Of a DNA stretch of 64,000 nucleotides, positions 53,215 through 62,993 are shown in pieces. Source of the stretch: Lentihominibacter hominis (GTDB lineage: Bacteria; Bacillota; Clostridia; Peptostreptococcales; Anaerovoracaceae); contig NZ_JACRTA010000003.1 of the NCBI RefSeq assembly GCF_014385065.1, positions 372,001 through 436,000 of the forward strand. Reading direction: 5' to 3'. Positions within the stretch are counted from its first letter, which is position 1, and the number at the start of each line of letters is the position of its first letter. A program made the position numbers and the translations under genes. Below the pieces are notes generated by a model. It was not told where the DNA came from and made no database searches. It saw only the letters and a program-made list of their open reading frames with translations.

Positions 53215-53796
53215 CTATCTGTCCTTTATCACCCTATCGATAAGGCCATACCTCATCGCTTCTTCTGCCGACATGAAATTATCTCTGTCTGTATCTCTGG
53301 CAATAATGTTTAAGGGCTGTCCGGTATTTTCACTTAATATACTGTTCAGTTTTTCTCTTGTCTTCAATATCCACTCGGCATGGATTTTGATATCTTCAGC
53401 CTGCCCCTGCACTCCTCCGAGAGGCTGATGTATCATTATTTCTGCATTAGGCAATGCAAAACGTTTTCCTTTTTCTCCTGCTGAAAGCAGGAAAGCCCCC
53501 ATACTTGCGGCCATACCCACACATATAGTTGATACCTGCGGCTTAACATACTGCATGGTATCATATATAGCCATTCCGGCGGTTACAGAACCGCCGGGGC
53601 TGTTTATATATATATTTATATCCTTATCCGGATCTTCCGCTTCCAAAAACAACAGCTGAGCAACCACCAGACTGGCTACATGCTCGTCTATGGCTTCGCC
53701 TAAAAATATTATCCTATCTTTCAAAAGCCTCGAATAAATATCATAAGACCTTTCTCCTCTGCTGGTTTGTTCAATAACATATGGTACTAATGCCAT
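53215..53796 (-). CDS. clpP: ATP-dependent Clp protease proteolytic subunit
   Basis: The 193-residue serine peptidase has the catalytic Ser in [16 protein letters not shown], His in IMIHQPLGG and Asp downstream in the [11 protein letters not shown] region. It is a standard ClpP (length 193-200). It forms a barrel that degrades ClpX-unfolded proteins. AGGAGG precedes the ATG at 53796. It lies 24 nt after the trigger-factor gene. Confidence 0.98.
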   Translation of the reverse strand: MALVPYVIEQTSRGERSYDIYSRLLKDRIIFLGEAIDEHVASLVVAQLLFLEAEDPDKDINIYINSPGGSVTAGMAIYDTMQYVKPQVSTICVGMAASMGAFLLSAGEKGKRFALPNAEIMIHQPLGGVQGQAEDIKIHAEWILKTREKLNSILSENTGQPLNIIARDTDRDNFMSAEEAMRYGLIDRVIKDR

Positions 53797-53820
53797 AATC
53801 CGGACCTCCTTATATTCTGT

Positions 53821-55104
53821 TTATTTTTTTACAGCACTGTCATACATAAGATCGACAGCCTTTCTTACCTTAATATCGCCTGCTATCATGCCAAGATTCT
53901 GCACACCCAATGTTTCTTTCATCTTATCTGCTTCGAATCCATACTGTTTAGCGATATTCTCAAGTTCCTGATCGATTTCTTCGTCTGTAACCTCAAATTT
54001 TTCCTGATCAGCCACTGCTGTTACGATCATTCTTGTTTTAACTTTCTTATGTGCCTCTTCCTTCAGCTCATCTCTAAAATCTTTAGGCTCTTTGCCAAGA
54101 TACTGCATATAAGTGTTAAGATCTAATCCCTGACTTCTCAGCTGCTGGTCAAACTCTGACATCATATTGTCGATCTCACTTTCCACCATAACATCCGGAA
54201 CATCTATATCATTAGCTTCAAACACCTTGGCCAAGACACTGTTTTTCATAGCATTCTCAGCCCTTGCCGCCTTAGTCTTAGCAAGTTCTTCCTTTATGTC
54301 AGCCTTAAATTCATCCAATGTATCAAATTCACTTATATCCTTTACAAATTCATCATTGATTTCAGGAATCTCTTCTTCTTTTACTTCATGTACTTTACAC
54401 TTGAATACAGCTTCTTTGCCGGCCAGATCCTCTGCATGGTATTCTTCAGGGAAAGTAACTTTCACATCTTTGTCCTCGCCTGTGCTTACACCAACCAGCT
54501 GCTCTTCAAACCCCGGAATGAACGTACCCGAACCTAATTTAAGAGGCTGTCTTTCTGCAGTGCCGCCTTCAAACTGATTATCTCCAACCCAGCCTTCATA
54601 ATCGATGAGAACAGTATCGCCTTCCTTTGCAGGTCTGTCGACAGTCACCATCCTTGCGTTCCTCTTAGCTCTGGCTTTAAGCTCGTTATCTATATCCTCA
54701 TCTGTAACTTCAGAACTTATAGTTTCTATCTCCACACCTTTGTAATCCTTTACTTCTATTTCAGGATAGCATGCAACAGTAATAGTTACTGTAAAGCCTT
54801 CACCTTTTTTGATCTGGCTGAATTCTGCTCTCGGACTGTCTATAACATCCAAAGACAATTCCTCTAATGCAGCAGGATAGTTCATCGAGAAAAGATCATT
54901 GATGGCATCTTCAAAGAACACACCCTCCCCATATTTCTTTTCTATAATGCTTCTTGGGGCTTTGCCTTTTCTGAAGCCATCGATATTGAATTTATCTTTC
55001 TGAGCTTTATAGACTTTTATTATGGCATTTTCAAATTCCTCTGCCGTAAAGTCCATAGTGAATTTTGCCTCATTGTTCTCTTTTGAAATTAATGTTGCTT
55101 TCAT
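53821..55104 (-). CDS. tig: Trigger factor
   Basis: The 427-residue chaperone has an N-terminal ribosome-binding domain with the signature GFRKGKAPRSIIEKKYG, a central FKBP-type PPIase domain (AKEGDTVLIDYEGWVGDNQFEGG..FIPGFEEQLVG) and a helical C-terminal domain. It binds nascent chains at the exit tunnel. It starts the tig-clpP-clpX-lon block, as in many Firmicutes. GAGGAGG precedes the ATG. Confidence 0.97.
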   Translation of the reverse strand: MKATLISKENNEAKFTMDFTAEEFENAIIKVYKAQKDKFNIDGFRKGKAPRSIIEKKYGEGVFFEDAINDLFSMNYPAALEELSLDVIDSPRAEFSQIKKGEGFTVTITVACYPEIEVKDYKGVEIETISSEVTDEDIDNELKARAKRNARMVTVDRPAKEGDTVLIDYEGWVGDNQFEGGTAERQPLKLGSGTFIPGFEEQLVGVSTGEDKDVKVTFPEEYHAEDLAGKEAVFKCKVHEVKEEEIPEINDEFVKDISEFDTLDEFKADIKEELAKTKAARAENAMKNSVLAKVFEANDIDVPDVMVESEIDNMMSEFDQQLRSQGLDLNTYMQYLGKEPKDFRDELKEEAHKKVKTRMIVTAVADQEKFEVTDEEIDQELENIAKQYGFEADKMKETLGVQNLGMIAGDIKVRKAVDLMYDSAVKK

Positions 55105-55243
55105 GAATATATATCCTCCTCGATTATAAACACATAGTTCATATTATTATACATCTGCTCGCTTGAAAAGTAAAGACAATTGCAATTCAAACTTTATCTT
55201 TTCAGTATTATATCACGGTTCTCCTTCATTTCAGACAATTATA

Positions 55244-56140
55244 TCACAGTCGTTTTTCAAAATTACCGCTGACATGCGTTCCCTCAAAAAATATAAGAAA
55301 AGCATTCCTGTCACTTTTTCTGACGACGTTCTTTATCTGATTTTTTTCATATTTGCTTATAACAACTGCCATAATATAAGTCTCCTCTCCTGTATATGCC
55401 CCAGATCCTCGCCAGATCGTTATTCCTCTGTGCATTTTTGACATTATTTCTTGCTGTATCTCATCATTCTTTTCCTTTGAAAATATGAGACAAGTTACAT
55501 TTATATTCTGAACATGTGTCTTATCGACTGCCAAAGTAAAGCAGGCTGTGTATATTACAGAATATATAGCCGTGGGTACATCAAACAGTACTGCGCAAAT
55601 CAGATATAATCCGGCATTTACCATAATCCCCAGCTTTCCCACAGAAAAATTTTCATATTTCTTGGTAAAATAAACACCAAGAATATCAAGACCTCCTCCG
55701 CAGCCTGATGCACGAAGGGTAAATCCCATTGCAGCTCCTCCCAAGAGGCCTCCTATCAGGCAGTTGGCAAGTACATCTTCAAGTATAGGTTCCGAAGGTA
55801 TATGTATTACCGTCATAAAAGCCATCTGACAAATAACCGACAGCAATGTCTTAAAAAAGAAATTCTTTGATATTGTTCTAAAGGCTATAAAAAACAATGG
55901 TATATTGATAATAAAGTTTATTATACCGGCTATGTCAACACTGTGAGGAATACAGCTACCCGCCGCATCATCTATGAGACTTCTCAATATTTGGGCTATG
56001 CCCAATACCCCTGAGCTGTAAAGACCAAGAGGCACTATAAACAGATTGATACTCAAAGCAAAAATAAAAGCACATATACAGATAGTTCCATATTTACCAA
56101 ACTCTTTTCTAATTATATCTTTCTCTATTTTCTTTCCCAT
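55244..56140 (-). CDS. YitT family membrane protein (DUF2179 C-terminus)
   Basis: The 298-residue protein has about five to six membrane helices (GTICICAFIFALSINLFIVPLGLYSSG; NFIINIPLFFIAF) with the YitT_membrane signature GGLLGGAAMGFTLRASGCGGGLDIL, then a cytosolic DUF2179 domain (YIMAVVISKYEKNQIKNVV). The family function is unknown. It lies between tig and the PucR-type gene, with no link to either. Confidence 0.87.
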   Translation of the reverse strand: MGKKIEKDIIRKEFGKYGTICICAFIFALSINLFIVPLGLYSSGVLGIAQILRSLIDDAAGSCIPHSVDIAGIINFIINIPLFFIAFRTISKNFFFKTLLSVICQMAFMTVIHIPSEPILEDVLANCLIGGLLGGAAMGFTLRASGCGGGLDILGVYFTKKYENFSVGKLGIMVNAGLYLICAVLFDVPTAIYSVIYTACFTLAVDKTHVQNINVTCLIFSKEKNDEIQQEIMSKMHRGITIWRGSGAYTGEETYIMAVVISKYEKNQIKNVVRKSDRNAFLIFFEGTHVSGNFEKRL

Positions 56141-56261
56141 ACTCTCGCCTCCCAGACCTTAAATACTTTTATATCCACCCTTACATTATTTTATATTATG
56201 AATACCCGGAGGCTTCAATATCATTAAAAAGAAAAAACTCGACAGGCTATATTGATATTTT

Positions 56262-57464
56262 CTACATATTAAAAAACATTTTGAGATAAGGAAAAGAAAG
56301 ATATATCCTGGTAAAAAAGTAAAGTCTGCCGTAAAGAACCATATTATTTTCGGCATCAAAAATTTCTCCTATCCGTTCTATTCTGTAACGTATCGTATTT
56401 TTATGCTGGCAGAGGATATTTGACGCCTGTTCCACATTTCCTCCACATCTGGCCAATGTCAAAACCGTTTCCAAAAGAGGAATATGTTTTGCCGCCGGAG
56501 ACAACAACGCTGTCTCTGTTTTTTTGCACCATCTTTGCACAGAACCTTCATTTGCGGCCGCAAACATACTGTAATCACTGTCGGACTCATCAAAACATAG
56601 AAATGGTTTGTCATTTATTATACAATTCACATTAGCAAAAATAGAATTTCTTACTGCAAAAGAAAATTCCCGTTCGGAGTATCCGCATCCCACTCCTATC
56701 CTTGTATGTTTAAAATTATTATCAGCGAGAAAACGTTTCAGCAAAGCTCTTTCATATTCTTCTATTTTCACATTCTCATCGGAATCAAAGGATATTATAA
56801 TCAATATTCCTCTTTTATATATAAGACGTGAATATACTGTATGAAGACCCTCTCTCTTTATATTCTCAAGCAAATTACGATTATTATGTATATATTCATA
56901 CAGCGAATTTATCCTGCCGGAACATTTCTTATCGTCATCTGATACATACACAGAAATAAAAGCCTTTCTGTAAAAGTAGGGATTTATCTGGCCTATAAGC
57001 GGTCTCAGTTCGTCAGCAGACATTTTAGGCCGATTAAAAATATCATCCAGCACAGATTCATAATTTGCCGATTCACTGTCGATCTCAAGCTGTTTCTTCA
57101 CTTCATGGATCATATCATCTATATAAACATCACTAAAAAAGAATATCGGAACATGCTTTTCCTCAGCAAACTCCTCTATTTCTTTTGAAATTTCTTTATA
57201 ATAAATATCTTTTATTAAAATAGCTGAACTATTATTTATTATAAGCGCCTTTAAATAATTCTCCGCTTTCTGCCTGTCATCCTTTGCCTTGAGCAAAGTC
57301 GTAATGACTATTTCTCCCGCATTGAAATATTGAGGTATCTGCTCAGAATCTTCCCAATCCAGAAAACCTATATAAAGTACATTATTACTCAGCCCACTTT
57401 TACCCGCAGCAAGCCTTACAGTGGAAAAAAGCGGCGACAGCATCAAATCCGAAACAGTTAACAT
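56262..57464 (-). CDS. PucR/CdaR-type transcriptional regulator
   Basis: The 400-residue protein begins with a PucR N-terminal domain (LTVSDLMLSPLFSTVRLAAGKSGLSN, DWEDSEQIPQYFNAGEIVITT). A central region is followed by a C-terminal HTH_30 (ARCGGNVEQASNILCQHKNTIRYRI). PucR-type proteins control catabolic genes such as those for purines, glycols or amino acids, usually sensing the substrate. It is divergent from the PLP enzyme operon at 57652 with a 187-nt gap between, so I infer it controls that operon. AGGAGG precedes the ATG. Confidence 0.88.
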   Translation of the reverse strand: MLTVSDLMLSPLFSTVRLAAGKSGLSNNVLYIGFLDWEDSEQIPQYFNAGEIVITTLLKAKDDRQKAENYLKALIINNSSAILIKDIYYKEISKEIEEFAEEKHVPIFFFSDVYIDDMIHEVKKQLEIDSESANYESVLDDIFNRPKMSADELRPLIGQINPYFYRKAFISVYVSDDDKKCSGRINSLYEYIHNNRNLLENIKREGLHTVYSRLIYKRGILIIISFDSDENVKIEEYERALLKRFLADNNFKHTRIGVGCGYSEREFSFAVRNSIFANVNCIINDKPFLCFDESDSDYSMFAAANEGSVQRWCKKTETALLSPAAKHIPLLETVLTLARCGGNVEQASNILCQHKNTIRYRIERIGEIFDAENNMVLYGRLYFFTRIYLSFPYLKMFFNM

Positions 57465-57651
57465 AAGAATATCCTCCTATATTATTTATTATACCATTCT
57501 CTCGATATTTTTAAAAACTATTTGCTTTTTATATTTGTACAAAGTCCAAATGTAAGATTGCAAATTATAGAGTTTAAACAATAGAAATATTCTGAAAACT
57601 ATATATAATAAAAACTATACTTTATAACTGAATTCCAGGAGGTAACTGAAA

Positions 57652-58938
57652 ATGAGTTTTAAATTTGATGTAGAAGAAGTACGCAGGCAATTTCCGGCAT
57701 GCAGCCTCGAAATTGACGGAATCCCTATCGCATATCTGGACGGCCCCGGAGGTACCCAAGTTCCCCATCAGGTATTAAATGCAATCACAGGATATTTAAT
57801 AAACGATAATGCTAATGAAGACGGTAACTTTAAAGCAGGGCTTCAAGCAAGAAATATTGAAGCATCCGCAAGAGAAGCTGCAGCCGATTTTCTGGGATGT
57901 GAACCAGAAGAAATCGGATTTAACTGTTCTTCAACGCAAAACTGCTACAATCTGGCCATTAACCTTTCAAAAGAGTTTAAACCAGGCGATGAACTTATAA
58001 TCACTGAGATAGACCACAGATGCAACAGTGCTCCGTGGAAATCTTTAGAAAGGTTAGGCTGTATCGTGAAAACAGTCCGCCTCGATACTGATACACAACA
58101 ACTGGATTTCCAAGACTTTGAATCCAAACTTTCAGAAAAAACTAAAGTTGTTGCCATAAATTGGGCTTCAAATGCTCTTGGAACCATCACAGATGTAAAA
58201 AAATTTATCGATGCTGCTCACCGTTATGGCGCAATAACTGTCGTAGATGCAGTACATTATGCAGCTCATCTTCCGATAGATGTAAAAGACATAGATACAG
58301 ATGCCCTTCTCTGCTCACCGTATAAATGGTTTGGCCCTCACATGGGAGTCATCTATCTAAAAAAAGAAATCATCGCAAGACTTGATTTTAACAATGCAAA
58401 AGCAGATGACATCAAAGAAGGAGCAAGAAAATTCCATATGGGAACGCCTCAATATGAACAGCTTTGCGGTATCCGGGAGGCCGTCAATTTCATCGCTTCT
58501 CTGGGTGAAAAATATGCCGATGAATTCATCGATGAATTACGAGGCCTTGACGGCCGGCGCAAGAATATAGTTGCAGGTATGCTTGCTATAGACACCTATG
58601 AAGCTCCTCTTGCTGAAAAACTTAGAAAAGGCCTCCGCCGAATCGAAGGGGTAAATGTTTACGGACCTGCAGAAGGCGAACCGAGAACTCCGACAGTGGT
58701 ATTCACAATGGATAAATACAATCCTGATTTTGTTACAAGAATATTCGGATCAAAAGCCATAAACTCATGGAACGGTGATTTTTACGCAGTAGAAGCTATC
58801 GAAGCTATGGGACTTTCTGAAAGCGGAGGAGTCATCAGACTCGGACTTGCACCTTACTGCACTGAAGCGGACATAGACAGAGTGTTAAGTACCGTAAACT
58901 CAATTGCAGCAGGAGAATACAATTCCTTTGGAGAATAA
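57652..58938 (+). CDS. Class V aminotransferase / cysteine desulfurase-like PLP enzyme (TIGR01976-like)
   Basis: The 428-residue protein has the class V fold: PLP-binding D199 in VVDAVHYA with H202, and the Schiff-base lysine K225 in CSPYKWFGPHMG. The N-terminus has RRQFPACSLEIDGIPIAYLDGPGG; FNCSSTQNCYNLAINL is the phosphate-cup region. It resembles SufS-like proteins of the TIGR01976 type. It lacks the RxGHHCA loop of SufS; instead a cysteine, C403, appears in RLGLAPYCTEAD. The actual reaction may be desulfuration, deamination or a lyase. It begins a three-gene operon; GGAGG precedes the ATG. Confidence 0.85.
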   Translation: MSFKFDVEEVRRQFPACSLEIDGIPIAYLDGPGGTQVPHQVLNAITGYLINDNANEDGNFKAGLQARNIEASAREAAADFLGCEPEEIGFNCSSTQNCYNLAINLSKEFKPGDELIITEIDHRCNSAPWKSLERLGCIVKTVRLDTDTQQLDFQDFESKLSEKTKVVAINWASNALGTITDVKKFIDAAHRYGAITVVDAVHYAAHLPIDVKDIDTDALLCSPYKWFGPHMGVIYLKKEIIARLDFNNAKADDIKEGARKFHMGTPQYEQLCGIREAVNFIASLGEKYADEFIDELRGLDGRRKNIVAGMLAIDTYEAPLAEKLRKGLRRIEGVNVYGPAEGEPRTPTVVFTMDKYNPDFVTRIFGSKAINSWNGDFYAVEAIEAMGLSESGGVIRLGLAPYCTEADIDRVLSTVNSIAAGEYNSFGE

Positions 58939-58940
58939 AA

Positions 58941-60056
58941 ATGACTATACAGACAAATTGTATCAACAAAACTCAATATCCTATGGTGACAGTAAATCTA
59001 AAAAAGCTATACCATAATGCAAAAATAACAGTAGACAATTGCAAAAAATCTTCAATCAAAATCGCAGGAATAATCAAAGGCTGCAACGGTATTGCCGAAG
59101 TAGGCCGAACTATGCTTGATGCCGGCTGCATACAGCTGGGCACATCCAGAATTGATCAGATAATAGATCTGAAGAATTCAGGCATGACTGATACAGAATT
59201 CCTTCTTGTGAGGATACCTATGATATCAGAAGCAGAAGAGGTGGCCATGTACGCAGATCTCAGTCTTGAAAGCGAAATATCTGTGATAAAAGCCATAAAT
59301 AAAGCCTGTAGTAAATTCAAAAAACGACATGGGGTAATCCTGATGGCAGATCTCGGAGATCTAAGAGAAGGTTTTTGGAATAAACACGAATTGACGAAAG
59401 CCGCAATCTATATCGAAAACGAGCTGGAAAACATTGACCTTAAAGGAGTCGGTACAAATCTGGGATGTTACGGATCTATTAAACCCAATACAAAAAAAAT
59501 GGAAGAACTTTCAGATATCGCTCAAATAGTAGAATCCAAAATCGGAAGAAAACTGGAGATCATTTCAGGAGGAGCCACAAGTTCCTATCCTCTCGTATTA
59601 AACGGTACAATGCCCTGCCGTATCAATCATTTGAGGATCGGAGAAGGGATACTTCTATCTTACGATCTCAAGGAAATATGGGGACTTGATATGAATTCTA
59701 TGTACCAAGACGTCTTTACTCTGAAAGCAGAAGTCATAGAGGTAAAAGAAAAGCCAACACATCCAGTAGGGGAAATTTTTATCGACTGTTTTGGCAGAAA
59801 ACCTCAATACGAAGATCTGGGCGTACGGAAGAGAGCTCTCGTTGCGATGGGAAAACTTGATTTTGCCCTTGACGATAAAATATTCCCAAGGACTTGCGGC
59901 GTACGTGTGATCGGAAGCAGCAGCGATCACTGTATTGTAGATATTGAAGACTGCTCCGAAAATATAGCAGTAGGCGATATCCTTGAATTCGACCTCAGTT
60001 ATCCGTCTCTCATGTATCTTACAGGTAATCGATATGTAAACATCCGAACAATCTAA
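58941..60056 (+). CDS. Alanine racemase N-terminal-fold PLP enzyme, ornithine racemase-like
   Basis: The 371-residue protein has the fold-type III barrel with the PLP lysine K46 in IAGIIKGCNG. It has LLVRIPMISEAEEVAMYADLSLESE and ILMADLGDLREGFW, features of ornithine racemase (Orr) and YhfX-type proteins. Orr converts L- to D-ornithine in clostridial ornithine fermentation. The rest (KPNTKKMEELSDI, GATSSYPLVLNG, RIGEGILLSYD) fits as well. Substrate may be ornithine or another amino acid. It starts 2 nt after the class V gene, so it is co-translated. Confidence 0.85.
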   Translation: MTIQTNCINKTQYPMVTVNLKKLYHNAKITVDNCKKSSIKIAGIIKGCNGIAEVGRTMLDAGCIQLGTSRIDQIIDLKNSGMTDTEFLLVRIPMISEAEEVAMYADLSLESEISVIKAINKACSKFKKRHGVILMADLGDLREGFWNKHELTKAAIYIENELENIDLKGVGTNLGCYGSIKPNTKKMEELSDIAQIVESKIGRKLEIISGGATSSYPLVLNGTMPCRINHLRIGEGILLSYDLKEIWGLDMNSMYQDVFTLKAEVIEVKEKPTHPVGEIFIDCFGRKPQYEDLGVRKRALVAMGKLDFALDDKIFPRTCGVRVIGSSSDHCIVDIEDCSENIAVGDILEFDLSYPSLMYLTGNRYVNIRTI

Positions 60057-60078
60057 TGATTTTATAAGGAGAGGAAAA

Positions 60079-61584
60079 ATGAAAGCACTAATTATGTTGT
60101 TTAAACTGTCGCCTATCTTCGTCCTCTGTGGGCTGGTCATGTCAGGATTTGACATGCTGATGGCTGCTCCGATGGCATTCCTATACGCTGTCATAGTATG
60201 CAAGATAACTACTAAACGCAAAGTCATGGATGTCATGGACAGTGCGATGGTCAATGTCAAAAATGCGATTATGGTATTTTTTATCTTTATGCTGGCCTAT
60301 GGAGTAGCAGCTTTCTTCATGACCACAGGCGTAGGGGCAAGTGTTATAATGGCTGCTTTAAAAATAGGAATCAGTGGAAGTAATGTTGCTGTGATAGCAT
60401 TTATAGTAACATGTATATTATCTGTAGGAACCGGTACATCATGGGGAACATATGCAGCCACTATACCGATTTTCATGTGGATGAGCCACATTGTAGGCGG
60501 AGATCCTGTACTTACTATGTGCGCATGTGCAGGAGGTGCAGCTTTTGGCGACAATGTAGCTCTTATTTCAGACACTACTATTATGACATGTGCTATACAA
60601 GAAGTCCAAGTCGTTGACAGATTCCGAAAGCAGCTTGCTTGGTCTTTAGGCTGTGTAGCTATATCTTCGATATGCTTTTATGTTACTGGTTTGGTGATGA
60701 AGCTTCCTTCTGAAACTGCAAACGCATCCCAAGCTATATCAAACATACCTCAGAATGCTTGGACAGCCCTGGAAGAAGAAAGACCTGCTGCAGTGGATCT
60801 GCTCAATCAGGTTCAGGACGGAAATATACCTCTGTGGATGATGATACCTATCGCCATAATAATTCTCCTTGCAGTGCTGCGGCTTCCGACTCTTACTTGC
60901 TTAGCTGCCGGTATTGTAAGCGCCACGGTAATGGGTGCCTTTATAGGAACTATAACATCCTTCGGCGATTTCATGCAGCAGATATATGATTCCTTTGCTG
61001 ATGCAGGCAGCTGGATAGTTATCATGGTAATGTGGGTCATAGCCTTCGGAGGAGTCATGAGAGAAATGGATGCTTTCAGGCCATTGGCATTATTCTGCCT
61101 CAAAGCCTCCAAAAAAGTCCGCCACTTGATGTTCTGGAACGCAGTTTTATGTATCATAGGTAATATGCTTTTGTCTGACGATCAAGCGCAGATGGCTACG
61201 ATGGGACCTGTTATAAAAGAAGTGGTAGACGATAATGTAGAAGGAAATGAAAAAGACCTGTATGAGCTCCGATGCAGAAACGCCATGTATGGCGATGCCA
61301 TAGGAGTTCTGGCAGGCGAACTTATACCTTGGCATGTGTGTAATATTTATTACGTCGGTCTTTGCGCAGCAGTTTATCCTCTGGCTTCGTTTACTGCAAT
61401 GGATCTATTGAGCCTGAACTTCTTTGCATGGATTTCAATAGGCTCCCTTCTCATCCTCACATTGACAGGATGGGACCGCTTTATCCCTAAATTTGCTATC
61501 CCGGCAGAACCACAGGTACATCTCAAGAAAAATCTTTCAGCAGCTAATATCCCCAATAACAGTCAGCCTGCTGATAAAATATGA
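60079..61584 (+). CDS. NhaC-like multi-pass transporter
   Basis: The 501-residue protein has about 11-12 membrane helices. LSVGTGTSWGTYAATIPIFM and GGAAFGDNVALISDTTIMTCAIQ resemble the NhaC-type Na+/H+ antiporter or amino-acid antiporter fold. It is 22 nt after the racemase. Members beside amino-acid enzymes are likely amino acid transporters, perhaps sodium-coupled; here I infer uptake or exchange of the operon's substrate. A GGAGAGG site precedes the ATG. The tail is hydrophilic. A perfect 36-bp palindrome lies 72 nt downstream. Confidence 0.82.
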   Translation: MKALIMLFKLSPIFVLCGLVMSGFDMLMAAPMAFLYAVIVCKITTKRKVMDVMDSAMVNVKNAIMVFFIFMLAYGVAAFFMTTGVGASVIMAALKIGISGSNVAVIAFIVTCILSVGTGTSWGTYAATIPIFMWMSHIVGGDPVLTMCACAGGAAFGDNVALISDTTIMTCAIQEVQVVDRFRKQLAWSLGCVAISSICFYVTGLVMKLPSETANASQAISNIPQNAWTALEEERPAAVDLLNQVQDGNIPLWMMIPIAIIILLAVLRLPTLTCLAAGIVSATVMGAFIGTITSFGDFMQQIYDSFADAGSWIVIMVMWVIAFGGVMREMDAFRPLALFCLKASKKVRHLMFWNAVLCIIGNMLLSDDQAQMATMGPVIKEVVDDNVEGNEKDLYELRCRNAMYGDAIGVLAGELIPWHVCNIYYVGLCAAVYPLASFTAMDLLSLNFFAWISIGSLLILTLTGWDRFIPKFAIPAEPQVHLKKNLSAANIPNNSQPADKI

Positions 61585-61656
61585 AGCATACAATACTGTT
61601 GAAATCATCTTAAACATCAATTACAATAAATTATACAATACATAAAACTCATAAAT

Positions 61657-61692
61657 TCTCCTATATATGCTTTAATAAGCATATATAGGAGA
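61657..61692. repeat. Perfect palindrome after the PLP operon
   Basis: Arms TCTCCTATATATGCTT (61657-61672) and AAGCATATATAGGAGA (61677-61692) flank TAAT. There is no T run following. It could be an RNA stem that stabilises the upstream transcript, or an operator for the methyltransferase gene that starts 37 nt later. Confidence 0.7.
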
Positions 61693-61729
61693 CAATTTAC
61701 TATCGCAATCATAAGGATGTGAAACATAA

Positions 61730-62308
61730 ATGTCGAATATAATACAAACCACTACACAGCTAGCCATGTATATCACATCAGGTTATATAGAAGAAGGAGA
61801 TATTTTAGTGGATGCCACGTGCGGAAACGGATATGATACTCTTAATCTGGCAAAAAAATGCCCCGCAAAACTTTATGCCTTCGATATCATGGATCAGGCA
61901 ATATTAAACACCCGTCAGCTGCTTATGGCAAACGGATATCAAAGTCGCCTGGATGACGGTTCCATTCAGCTTATCTGTGATTCACATGAAAATATAGATT
62001 TCTATATAAATCAACCTGTAAAAGCTTTCACATTTAACTTAGGATATCTTCCCGGCGGAAACAAGAACATTGCAACATCAAATAGCTCAACTGTAATTGC
62101 TGTAAAAAAAGCCTTAAATCTACTGGATACAAACGGCCTTATATGTATAACAATGTACAGCGGTCATGATGAAGGAAAGGACGAAAAAGAAACTCTTCTT
62201 AATATATCAGCTTCTCTTGACAGCAAAAAATACCATGCGGCATATATTAACATGATAAATCAGAAAAACAATCCTCCTGAAATACTTCTCATAACAAAAA
62301 AACGATAA
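61730..62308 (+). CDS. Class I SAM-dependent rRNA methyltransferase family protein (YtqB-like)
   Basis: The 192-residue protein has the SAM motif ILVDATCGNGYDTLNLA, AFDIMDQAILNTRQLL and the later AFTFNLGYLPGGNKNIAT. It matches the PF06962 rRNA methylase family (YtqB and MraW-distant relatives). The members' substrates are not fully settled. The AAGGATGTG site is 7-8 nt from the ATG. It is plus-strand after the transporter; whether it belongs to that operon is uncertain because the palindrome intervenes. Confidence 0.87.
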   Translation: MSNIIQTTTQLAMYITSGYIEEGDILVDATCGNGYDTLNLAKKCPAKLYAFDIMDQAILNTRQLLMANGYQSRLDDGSIQLICDSHENIDFYINQPVKAFTFNLGYLPGGNKNIATSNSSTVIAVKKALNLLDTNGLICITMYSGHDEGKDEKETLLNISASLDSKKYHAAYINMINQKNNPPEILLITKKR

Positions 62309-62341
62309 TTTACTATTTTGCATAATGTATACTTAAATAGA

Positions 62342-62369
62342 AAAAGGACATATTAAAATATGTCCTTTT
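62342..62369. terminator. Bidirectional terminator after methyltransferase and CYTH genes
   Basis: AAAAGGACATAT (62342-62353) pairs with ATATGTCCTTTT (62358-62369) across a TAAA loop, with T or A runs on either side. It lies between convergent genes. Confidence 0.85.
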
Positions 62370-62375
62370 ATATTA

Positions 62376-62993
62376 TTATACATTTGCTTTTATTATCGCT
62401 ATTCCTCTTGAATATTTACTTCTCTCTTCCTTCTCAAGGTTGTACTTTTCACAGAGCGATTTTCCGAGAGCTTCAAGCTCCTTTGTTTCCCCGGAAAAAA
62501 GCTCTATCTCGACTTCAGAAATAGGTTCTTTGCCATAAGGCGTTACGATCTCGCCCTGATCTATGGATAATTCAAATATGCCTTTTTGAGTATCTATTCT
62601 GAAACGTCTTCTTTTAAATCTCGTCTCAAGCAAACTTTCCAAAGGCTTGTCTCCTATAAGCTTCATAAGCACCGTTCCCATTTCGCTTTCTTTGAAAACT
62701 TTAGGATCAGGAATATCATCATCTACAGGAACATTGATCTCCTCTCTTTTATGAAGAGCGCCTTCATTATATCCCTTCCACTTCAATGATGCTATCCATT
62801 TGCTGCCTTCTTTTCTGACTCTGTATACCAAGTCATGTTTCGCCAAATCACAATCAGATGTGTCAAAATACTTAGCGATAAAACATATCTCTTCTCTGGA
62901 ATTCATTTCCTCAAAGTTGAAGAATAATTTATCTTTCCAAATATCATCCGCCACCTTCGGTGTCGGTATACTGTACTTTAATTCTATCTCCAT
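62376..62993 (-). CDS. CYTH domain-containing protein
   Basis: The 205-residue protein starts MEIELKYSIPTPKVADDIW with the ExExK motif (EIELK) and has AKYFDTSDCDLAKHDLVYRVRKEGSKWIASLKWKG and LSIDQGEI, VEIELFSGETKELEALGKSL, the triphosphate-tunnel pattern of CYTH proteins. Such proteins bind triphosphates with divalent metals; activities include thiamine-triphosphatase, inorganic triphosphatase and adenylate cyclase. Specific function unknown. It is a single gene with no clear operon. Confidence 0.87.
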   Translation of the reverse strand: MEIELKYSIPTPKVADDIWKDKLFFNFEEMNSREEICFIAKYFDTSDCDLAKHDLVYRVRKEGSKWIASLKWKGYNEGALHKREEINVPVDDDIPDPKVFKESEMGTVLMKLIGDKPLESLLETRFKRRRFRIDTQKGIFELSIDQGEIVTPYGKEPISEVEIELFSGETKELEALGKSLCEKYNLEKEERSKYSRGIAIIKANV

